Shown piece after piece: positions 5,768-12,157 of a stretch of DNA of 12,157 bases. The stretch is from contig DYKW01000039.1 in assembly GCA_020722405.1 (NCBI GenBank), forward strand, positions 1-12,157, read 5' to 3'. Below the pieces are notes generated by a model, which was not told where the DNA came from, made no database searches, and saw only the letters and a program-made list of their open reading frames with translations. The stretch's first letter is position 1. Every line of letters starts with the position of its first letter. This stretch comes from Anaerolinea thermophila (lineage in GTDB: Bacteria; Chloroflexota; Anaerolineae; Anaerolineales; DRKV01). The translations under genes and the position numbers were made by a program.

Positions 5768-7220
5768 ATTCTCACTACCAAACATACAGACAATCTGTAC
5801 TACGCTGGTATTTGTTGGTTTAGCGTTGGGATTGGGTGGAATGGTTGGGATAGCCGTTTCGTCAGGAGGAGCGGTGGGTGTCGCCCTGATTGTTGTCTTG
5901 CTGGGGGGAGGTATCCTGGCCTTAGGCGCTTTTTCAACCCCTGTGTTTGGCCTGATTGTGTTGGCTTCTATAACCTATCTGCGCTTATCGGATATTCTGG
6001 TGCATTATCATCACTTTCCATCCATCGCCAAACCGCTGATTGCGCTGTTGCTTGGTCTGGTATTGATGCGTTGGATACTTCACAATGATGAGCCGCGTGG
6101 CTGGCCTTTGCCGTTGATGCTGATAACCGCCTATGCCATTGTCATTCTCCTTTCCCTATTTTTTGCATCCAATTTCAATGCGGCTATTGGTGCAGTGAGC
6201 GATTTCATCAAAGACGGTATAATTACCGTGTTGGTGGTCATGCTCTTTCAAAAGTCGGAAGACTTCCGTAAGGTCGTGTGGTCGCTGCTCTTCGTCGGCA
6301 TTTTCCTGGGGACTTTGAGTGTCTACCAGTATTTGAGCGGTACTTTCGACAATCTTTATTGGGGCTTTGCCCAGGCTCCAGTGCTCAATATCGTGGGGAA
6401 AACCGATCAAGCGCGCATTGCCGGTCCCATTGGCGATCCCAATTTTTACGCCCAAATTATGGCTACACTGGTCCCGCTGGGAATTAATCGCTTTTTTGCG
6501 GAAAAACGTATGCTTTGGCGCATTTTCGCCTTGTGGGCGGCTGTGGTAAGCACGTTGACCGTGATTTTTACCTTTTCGCGCGGCGGATTTCTGGCGCTTA
6601 CGGTTGGCTTGCTGGCATTGGCCTTCTATTATCGCCCTTCCCTGCCACAGATTGCCGTCGTAGGCGCCATGGGTATGGCGCTGCTGCCTTTCTTGCCGGC
6701 CGAGTACACTGCTCGCTTGAGCACACTGACGAACTTCTTGCCCGGTCGGGGCGACGTGCGCAACGAAGTGTCATTGCGCGGGCGTACCAGTGAATGGATC
6801 GTTGCCGGATTGATGTTCTTGGATCACCCTCTATTGGGGGTGGGAATTCGCAATTACCCAGAACACTACCTGGATTACTCCAGCCGTTTGGGGTTGGACC
6901 CCCGGCGAGAAAACCGTGAACCCCATAGTTTTTACCTGGAAATCGCGGCCGAAAGCGGGTTGGCCGGCATCCTGGTGTTCACGGCAATTTTTTGGTCGCT
7001 GTATCGCAGCATAAAAACGGCGCGAGAAACTTTCGAAAAGATCGGTGCACAAGAGGAAGCCGCACTGACGGTGGCTTTTGGTGCAGCCATGCTGGCGTAT
7101 TTGAGCGCGGCCACTTTTATCCATGGCGCCTTTCCACGGTACTTCTGGCTTCTCTTGGGTATTGGATTGGCTTTGCCTCAGGTTGCACGCACCCTCCAGC
7201 AACGCGCAGACGAAGCATGA
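5754..7220 (+). CDS. Wzy/O-antigen-ligase-family polysaccharide polymerase
   Basis: This 488-residue, strongly hydrophobic protein has roughly a dozen membrane segments and the Wzy_C/WaaL layout. RIAGPIGDPNFYAQ (221-234) and TFSRGG (273-278) are its arginine motifs. A large extracytoplasmic loop (about 318-400) contains GRTSEW (343-348), LGVGIRNYP (361-369) and PHSFYLEIAAESGLAG (390-405). The family uses undecaprenyl-diphosphate-linked glycans on the outer face of the membrane. Within a Wzx/Wzz/initiating-transferase cluster, polymerase is a better guess than ligase, but the fold alone does not separate them. ATG 5754 overlaps the preceding gene by 14 bases and the stop overlaps the flippase start as ATGA, so translation is probably coupled across all three genes. 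Confidence 0.9.
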   Translation: MTEFKFSLPNIQTICTTLVFVGLALGLGGMVGIAVSSGGAVGVALIVVLLGGGILALGAFSTPVFGLIVLASITYLRLSDILVHYHHFPSIAKPLIALLLGLVLMRWILHNDEPRGWPLPLMLITAYAIVILLSLFFASNFNAAIGAVSDFIKDGIITVLVVMLFQKSEDFRKVVWSLLFVGIFLGTLSVYQYLSGTFDNLYWGFAQAPVLNIVGKTDQARIAGPIGDPNFYAQIMATLVPLGINRFFAEKRMLWRIFALWAAVVSTLTVIFTFSRGGFLALTVGLLALAFYYRPSLPQIAVVGAMGMALLPFLPAEYTARLSTLTNFLPGRGDVRNEVSLRGRTSEWIVAGLMFLDHPLLGVGIRNYPEHYLDYSSRLGLDPRRENREPHSFYLEIAAESGLAGILVFTAIFWSLYRSIKTARETFEKIGAQEEAALTVAFGAAMLAYLSAATFIHGAFPRYFWLLLGIGLALPQVARTLQQRADEA

Positions 7221-8674
7221 GTACCACCCGCAACCTGACACGCGCCACCTTATGGGGGACTTTTTGGAGTTACGCTTCCTTCTATAGCGGAAAACTCATG
7301 GTTTTCGTCAGCACGGTCGTTTTAGCGCGTCTGTTGAGTGAAGAAGACTTTGGCGTTGCGGGCTATGCCCTGGTGGTAATCAGTTTTCTACAGGTAATGA
7401 ACGATCTCGGCACCGGGCAGGCGATCATTTACCACCGCGATGACCCCGATGCCCCCAATACCGGTTTCTGGCTGGGGCTTGGGATGGGCATCGTCATGTT
7501 TATTATGACCTGGGCCATTGCACCCCTGGCTGGGCTTTTCTTTCATGACCAACGTGCGATACCGGTCACGCGTGCCATAGGTGTTGTTTTCCCCATTGTG
7601 GCGGTAGGCAATACTCACGATGTCTTACTGCGGCGAGATCTTTCCTTTGGACGCAAGTTCGTGCCGGATTTCATAACCGCTTTCACCAAGGGACTGATTT
7701 CCATTGGATTAGCCTTCACGGATGTGGGCGCCTGGAGTCTGATTGGGGGGCAAGTGTTTGGAAAGATGGCCGGGGCTTTCACCTTATGGCAGGTTTACCC
7801 GTGGCGTCCGCAACTACGCTTTAACCCTCGCATGGCGCGTGCCTTGTTGTCTTTTGGCGTCAACATCATGGTCGTCAATGCCCTGGGCGCGTTGATTGCC
7901 AATGCCGATTATTTGTTGGTCGGTCGTTACATGGGCGCCGCTGCCCTGGGGGTGTATACGCTGGCTTTCCGCCTCCCCGACCTGCTGGTGATGCAGTTCT
8001 GCTACATTATCGGACGCGTGATTTTCCCCGTTTACACCACGCTGCGCACTGACCTGGATGCCCTACGCCAGGGATTTCTCAATACAGCCCGTTATGTCTC
8101 ATTGATCACCGTGCCCTTGGGCTTGGGGATGGCGCTGGTCGCCCGCCCGGTGGTGTTGACGTTTTTTACCGAGCGTTGGATGGATGCCATTGCCCCCATG
8201 CGCGCCATTGCTATCTATGCGCTCATGCTCTCTCTAGCGCATAATGTGGGGGATGTCTACAAGGCACAAGGACGCCCACAGATTTTAACCTACATTTCGC
8301 TGGGGCGGTTGGCTGTTCTGCTACCTGGTTTGTGGTGGGCAGTCACCAGCATCCAAACTATCGCCGCGGTGGGTTGGACGCACGCCGCGGTGGCCTTCCT
8401 GACCGGTGTTTTGGAACTGGCACTTGCCAGCCGTCTGTTGAAAACACCCTTCCGCAAAATCCTTGAGGCACTCGCACCTGCACTGCTCGCCGGTCTTTTC
8501 ATGGTATTGGTCGTTCAAGGCGTCTTGTTTTTGAGTGCCACACTGATACCGATACTGCAACTTTCTCTGAGTACCCTGGCGGGTGGCGTAGCCTACCTGG
8601 GCATTCTGTGGGTTTTCCAGCATGACGTGCTCTTAACCGCTTTTGGCATCCTGCGTGGTGCTATCCAACACTGA
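7217..8674 (+). CDS. Wzx-like lipopolysaccharide/exopolysaccharide flippase
   Basis: The 485-residue membrane protein belongs to the polysaccharide transport (PST) branch of the MOP flippase superfamily, similar to WzxC and TuaB. Its N-terminus, with LWGTFWSYASFYSGKL followed by VLARLLSEEDFGVAGYALV, is typical, and about 12-14 hydrophobic segments follow. Such proteins move undecaprenyl-diphosphate repeat units from the cytoplasmic to the outer face of the membrane. I chose ATG 7217, which forms ATGA with the polymerase stop; the frame stays open upstream to 6992 only because it shadows the polymerase gene. An 84-base gap separates it from the next glycosyltransferase. Confidence 0.92.
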   Translation: MSTTRNLTRATLWGTFWSYASFYSGKLMVFVSTVVLARLLSEEDFGVAGYALVVISFLQVMNDLGTGQAIIYHRDDPDAPNTGFWLGLGMGIVMFIMTWAIAPLAGLFFHDQRAIPVTRAIGVVFPIVAVGNTHDVLLRRDLSFGRKFVPDFITAFTKGLISIGLAFTDVGAWSLIGGQVFGKMAGAFTLWQVYPWRPQLRFNPRMARALLSFGVNIMVVNALGALIANADYLLVGRYMGAAALGVYTLAFRLPDLLVMQFCYIIGRVIFPVYTTLRTDLDALRQGFLNTARYVSLITVPLGLGMALVARPVVLTFFTERWMDAIAPMRAIAIYALMLSLAHNVGDVYKAQGRPQILTYISLGRLAVLLPGLWWAVTSIQTIAAVGWTHAAVAFLTGVLELALASRLLKTPFRKILEALAPALLAGLFMVLVVQGVLFLSATLIPILQLSLSTLAGGVAYLGILWVFQHDVLLTAFGILRGAIQH

Positions 8675-8758
8675 CCCGTATCACCTACTTGTCTGAGTCC
8701 CAACAACCTTTTCACCGGGAGATGTAAACCCCCAACTCGCTCCTGTATTCAAAATATC
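8675..8758. other. 84-base gap between flippase and glycosyltransferase
   Basis: This is the longest gap inside the polysaccharide set. I see no hairpin followed by T residues, no convincing -35/-10 pair and no ribosome binding site before ATG 8759; the last bases (TATTCAAAATATC) are AT-rich. It may hold a weak internal promoter or simply be a spacer. Confidence 0.4.
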
Positions 8759-9874
8759 ATGCGTGTCTTACAAATCATTGACCTGCTATGTGTTGGCGGT
8801 GCACAAAAACTAGTAGAGACCTTTGCCCTTCAGGCAGAGCGTTTCGACATGGATTGCACCGTCGTCGTCCTGCGTACCGATTTAGGCTCGCCCATCAGTG
8901 CGGCACTGGCTGCCGCCGGCCGTGACGTGCGCTACATGCCGGCCAATACCCTGCTAGACTTGTCGCGCTTGCGCCGTCTGGTAACCCATCTGCGCCAGAA
9001 CCGCTACGATGTCGTCCAGGCGCACCTGACTTATGCCAACATTTTGGCACCCATTGCCGGACGGTTGACCGGCACACCGGTTATTGCCACGCTGCACTCG
9101 GTAGGAGAAGACCCGCGCTTTCACAACCCGGTGCGCCGCCTGTTGGAGACCTGGGCTTTGCGTTATGGCACCCAGGCAGTGGTGGCTGTTGGCGAACAAG
9201 TGGCACAGGCCCATGCCGGGCGTCTCGGCAAACGCCAAATTACGGTAATTCCCAACGCCGTACCGGAGATGCCGCATCCTGAGGCCGCACAAACCACCGT
9301 ACTGCGCGCCCGCCTGGGCTGCCCCCCGGGGGCATTGGTGGCCATTGCCGTTGGTCGCCTGGCTGCCCCCAAAGGGTATCCTGATCTGCTGACCGCTTTT
9401 TCACAGATTGCCCCCCAATTTCCTGACGCTTACCTATGGATTGTGGGCAATGGCGTCTTGTGGGATGACCTGCACACTGAAATCACTCACCTGGGACTTC
9501 AAGAGCGAGTCAAGTTGCTAGGGCAGCGCGACGATGTGCCCCTTTTGCTGGCCGCGGCAGATGTGTTCGTCAACGCCTCACATTGGGAAGGGTTGCCCCT
9601 GGCCGTGCTGGAAGCGATGATGGCCGGGCTACCGGTTGTGGCGACCGGTGTGGGTGATACCCCGTCCATCTTGCCCCCCGGCACGGGCTTGCTGGTGCCA
9701 CCGCATGCACCGGAAAAACTGGCAGAGGGGCTGCGCACTCTGTTTGACGATGTCTCCCTACGCCGCCGTTTGGGACAGGCCGCCCGTGAACATGCCCGTC
9801 TTCATTATGGCGTCGACGCCTGGATGCAGCGCCTAGCCGACTTCTATCGTCAAGTCATTGCTAAGAACAAATGA
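8759..9874 (+). CDS. Family 4 glycosyltransferase
   Basis: This 371-residue GT-B protein shows the GT4 pattern. LLCVGGAQKLVE (9-20) is the glycine-rich acceptor-side loop and VVQAHLTYANILAPI (85-99) follows it. The donor side has VIPNAV (163-168), AVGRLAAPKGYPDLL (197-211), WIVGNG (227-232) and the EX7E motif EGLPLAVLE (E277, E285), then GTGLLVPP. The family transfers sugars from nucleotide donors with retention of configuration; here it presumably adds a residue to the lipid-linked repeat unit. It differs clearly from the other GT4 enzyme at 3349. The start ATG gives a canonical MRVLQIIDLL beginning. The stop overlaps the helicase start as ATGA. Confidence 0.92.
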   Translation: MRVLQIIDLLCVGGAQKLVETFALQAERFDMDCTVVVLRTDLGSPISAALAAAGRDVRYMPANTLLDLSRLRRLVTHLRQNRYDVVQAHLTYANILAPIAGRLTGTPVIATLHSVGEDPRFHNPVRRLLETWALRYGTQAVVAVGEQVAQAHAGRLGKRQITVIPNAVPEMPHPEAAQTTVLRARLGCPPGALVAIAVGRLAAPKGYPDLLTAFSQIAPQFPDAYLWIVGNGVLWDDLHTEITHLGLQERVKLLGQRDDVPLLLAAADVFVNASHWEGLPLAVLEAMMAGLPVVATGVGDTPSILPPGTGLLVPPHAPEKLAEGLRTLFDDVSLRRRLGQAAREHARLHYGVDAWMQRLADFYRQVIAKNK

Positions 9875-12087
9875 TTCGTCCTCGCCCCGCCCAACGAGAA
9901 ATCTTGACCTACACCGCCGGGAAGATGGGCATTGCCGCCGTTCCCGGCAGCGGCAAAACCTGGACGCTCTCGCTATTGGCCGCCAACCTAATTTCAGAAG
10001 GGTATATTGGCCAAGAGCAAGAAGTGCTGATCGTGACCCTGGTCAACGCCGCGGTGGAGAATTTTTCGGCGCGCATTAATGATTTCATCGGTCAGCGCGG
10101 CCTCATGCCGCGTATGGGTTATCGCGTCCGCACCTTGCATGGGCTGGCGCACGACATCGTACGCGAACGTCCCGGCCTGGTAGGTCTGTCGGATGATTTC
10201 GATATTTTGGATGAACGCGCCACCAACGAGATCCGGCGGGAGATTGCCCGCCTGTGGTTGCGCACCCACCCGGAATTCGAGGAGACGCACCTGAACCCCG
10301 AAGTTTCCAACCCTCGCAGGGTCGCTGAGGTCCAATTTCCCAAGTTGACCGACGACATCGCGCTGGCCTTCATCCGCACGGCCAAGGACCACCAGTTGAC
10401 GCCCGAAGAGTTGCGTTCCCGTCTGGATGAACTGCCCGTCCCCCTACCCCTGGCCGAAATGGGCTGTGATATGTACGAAGACTACCAGCGGGCGCTGGCT
10501 TACCGCGGCGCAGTGGATTTCGATGACCTCATCCGCCTGGCGTTGCGCGCCCTGCAAAGTGACCCGGATTACCTGGAACGCTTGCGCGCCCGTTGGCCGT
10601 ACATCCTGGAAGATGAAGCCCAGGATAGCAGCCGCTTGCAGGAGCAGATTTTACGCTTGTTGAACGGGGAAAACGGCAACTGGGTGCGGGTGGGCGACCC
10701 CAATCAGGCCATCTACGAAACCTTTACCACCGCTTCTCCCGAATATCTGCGCGCCTTCTTACGCGAGCCGTTCGTCATCCAACGAGATTTGCCCGAGTCA
10801 GGACGCTCGATGCCCTCCATCATTGACCTTGCTAACTATCTCATCGAATGGACACAACGTTTTCACCCCGTTTCGGCAGTGCGCGGCGCACTGAGCGAGC
10901 CGTTTATCCGTTCCACGTCCCCAGATGACCCGGACCCCAATCCGCCGGATAACCCGCAGGAAATCCGCCTGGTGCTGCGCAAATACACCCCCGACGAGGA
11001 ACGCAAGGCGGTGGCCGATTCCCTGGAGCGCTGCTTGCAGGAGCATCCCGATTGGACGGTGGCCGCGCTGGTTTCCAGCAATAACTATGCCGTAGATCTG
11101 ACCAAAATACTCGCCCGGCGTGACATTCCCTTCGTGGACGATCTGCTCAAAAGCACCAGCATCACCCGTGCTACCGCCGGGGCGTTGAAACTCATCTTGG
11201 ATGTCCTGGCTTCGCCTACCTCGTCCAAAGGTCTGGCAAAAGCCTACGAAGTGTGGTGGCGACGTGAACGCGAGGATAAAGCCGCCTGGCAAGGGGTGCG
11301 TGAGCAAGCCGCTTTTTTGCAGCGTTGCCCTCGCCCGGAAACTTTCGTGTGGCCCACCCCCGACGAAGATTACCTCGACACATTGCCCAATGACGATCCC
11401 GAAGTTCGCGCTGCCCTGGAATCCTTTCGACAAGTGATGCGCCGCTGGCAGCAAGCCGTTCACCTGCCTGTTGACCAGTTGCTGCTTACCATTGGACAGG
11501 ATTTGTTCGATGAGCCCGCCAAACTCGCGCTGACGCACAAACTGGCCGGTTTGCTACGCCAGGCGCGTAATCTCAACCCCACCTTGGGTTTGCGCGAATT
11601 GACCGCTGAACTCTCGTTGATTGCCCAAAATGAGCGCCGTTTTATCGGCTTTAGCCAGGGAGACACCGGCTTCGATCCCGAAGTGCACAAGGGTAAGGTA
11701 GTCGTTGCCACTATCCACAAGGCCAAGGGGTTGGAGTGGGACCGCGTGTACCTGATGTCGGTCAACAATTACGATTTCCCCTCTGCACAACCGGAGGATA
11801 CCTACATTTCCGAACCCTGGTACGTGCAGGGGAGCCTCAACTTGTCGGCCGAAGCGTTGGAGCAACTGCGCGTGGCTTTATCGGTGGACGAAGACTGGTA
11901 CGACCCTGGGCGGGCGACCAAGGCCGCGCGCCTGGATTATGTGCGTGAACGCTTGCGTTTGCTATACGTTGGTATCACGCGCGCCCGCCGCTCCCTGATT
12001 ATCACCTGGAACACCGGAAAAGGGGCTTCCCATCCGGCGATTCCTTTCCAGGCACTGGCCGATTGGTGGTACGCAACCCATACGTGA
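9871..12087 (+). CDS. UvrD/Rep-type superfamily 1 DNA helicase
   Basis: The 738-residue protein carries a complete set of SF1A helicase motifs: Q-motif region RPAQREIL (5-12), Walker A AVPGSGKTWT (23-32), motif Ia VTLVNAAVENFSARI (55-69), TLHGLAHDIV (88-97), Walker B DEAQDSS (248-254), motif III VGDPNQAIYETF (274-285), motif V VVATIHKAKGLEWDRVYL (611-628) and motif VI LLYVGITRARR (697-707). Motif IV reads LPESGRSMPSI (307-317), with ESGRS where NYRS is usual. The family unwinds DNA 3' to 5' using ATP, in repair or recombination. No nuclease domain follows motif VI; only about 30 residues remain. It is translationally coupled to a glycosyltransferase, an odd partner. Its stop lies 16 bases before the right repeat arm. 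Confidence 0.93.
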   Translation: MIRPRPAQREILTYTAGKMGIAAVPGSGKTWTLSLLAANLISEGYIGQEQEVLIVTLVNAAVENFSARINDFIGQRGLMPRMGYRVRTLHGLAHDIVRERPGLVGLSDDFDILDERATNEIRREIARLWLRTHPEFEETHLNPEVSNPRRVAEVQFPKLTDDIALAFIRTAKDHQLTPEELRSRLDELPVPLPLAEMGCDMYEDYQRALAYRGAVDFDDLIRLALRALQSDPDYLERLRARWPYILEDEAQDSSRLQEQILRLLNGENGNWVRVGDPNQAIYETFTTASPEYLRAFLREPFVIQRDLPESGRSMPSIIDLANYLIEWTQRFHPVSAVRGALSEPFIRSTSPDDPDPNPPDNPQEIRLVLRKYTPDEERKAVADSLERCLQEHPDWTVAALVSSNNYAVDLTKILARRDIPFVDDLLKSTSITRATAGALKLILDVLASPTSSKGLAKAYEVWWRREREDKAAWQGVREQAAFLQRCPRPETFVWPTPDEDYLDTLPNDDPEVRAALESFRQVMRRWQQAVHLPVDQLLLTIGQDLFDEPAKLALTHKLAGLLRQARNLNPTLGLRELTAELSLIAQNERRFIGFSQGDTGFDPEVHKGKVVVATIHKAKGLEWDRVYLMSVNNYDFPSAQPEDTYISEPWYVQGSLNLSAEALEQLRVALSVDEDWYDPGRATKAARLDYVRERLRLLYVGITRARRSLIITWNTGKGASHPAIPFQALADWWYATHT

Positions 12088-12103
12088 GAGCGAAAAACCG
12101 TAA

Positions 12104-12157
12104 CTGATCTGAAAATAGATTTTCATGTCTGGTGGTGAAAATCATTTTTCATGGCGA
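12104..12157. repeat. Right arm of 54-bp inverted repeat
   Basis: This is the reverse complement of bases 6-59 apart from two mismatches, and runs to the last base of the window, so it may continue further. It contains TGAAAA-TAGA-TTTTCA (12110-12125), the spacer TGTCTGGTGG, and TGAAAA-TCAT-TTTTCA (12136-12151). Lying just after the helicase stop, it could also fold in RNA as two short hairpins, though the 6-bp AT-rich stems are weak for a terminator. Confidence 0.93.

Noticed and set aside
6992..7216. Upstream extension of the flippase frame by 75 codons
   Set aside because: It shadows the polymerase gene; ATG 7217 forms a standard ATGA overlap and gives the normal flippase N-terminus.
10798..11538. 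246-codon open frame on the minus strand
   Set aside because: It is antisense within the helicase gene, has no recognisable protein character and is explained by the G/C-rich third positions of the helicase.
12104..12157. Integron attC site
   Set aside because: The dyad boxes lack the RYYYAAC/GTTRRRY core sites and there is no integrase in the window.

Overview
The window looks like an accessory or semi-conserved chromosomal region of a bacterium whose genes and short repeats resemble those of Chloroflexota (Anaerolineae-like). That placement is an inference from protein style, the GTAGGGCGAGG-type palindrome and the lack of any outer-membrane polysaccharide exporter; it was not tested. No rRNA, tRNA, CRISPR array or recognisable transposase was seen.

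Left flank (1-765): a graveyard of gene pieces and repeats. There is one arm of a 54-bp inverted repeat (6-59), a truncated minus-strand reading frame that runs into it (51-263), a perfect 28-bp palindrome (288-315), a cluster of alternative hairpins (441-504), and the frameshifted 3' end of moaA (about 516-814), whose tail overlaps the start of the next gene.

Core (766-9874), all on the plus strand: a HAD hydrolase; a four-helix membrane protein with a degenerate GGDEF domain; then a Wzx/Wzy-type polysaccharide set. The set comprises a membrane initiating sugar-phosphate transferase, a WcaL-like GT4 glycosyltransferase, a Wzz-like chain-length protein fused to a second degenerate GGDEF domain, a Wzy/O-antigen-ligase-like polymerase, a Wzx-like flippase and a second GT4 glycosyltransferase. 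The proposed flow is: sugar loaded onto undecaprenyl phosphate, extended by the two glycosyltransferases, flipped by Wzx, polymerised by Wzy, with length or activity set by the Wzz-like protein. Both GGDEF-like domains have lost the catalytic signature and the metal-site aspartates but keep an RxxD motif at or next to the usual spacing upstream. This suggests two non-catalytic c-di-GMP receptors controlling export of one polymer, and it is the most interesting signal here.

Right part (9871-12157): a complete UvrD/Rep-type helicase overlaps the last glycosyltransferase by ATGA, and the window ends in the other arm of the inverted repeat (12104-12157), which matches the left arm at 52 of 54 positions. 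The two arms bracket everything described. They may be ends of a mobile or formerly mobile segment, or two copies of a dispersed repeat that sits downstream of genes.
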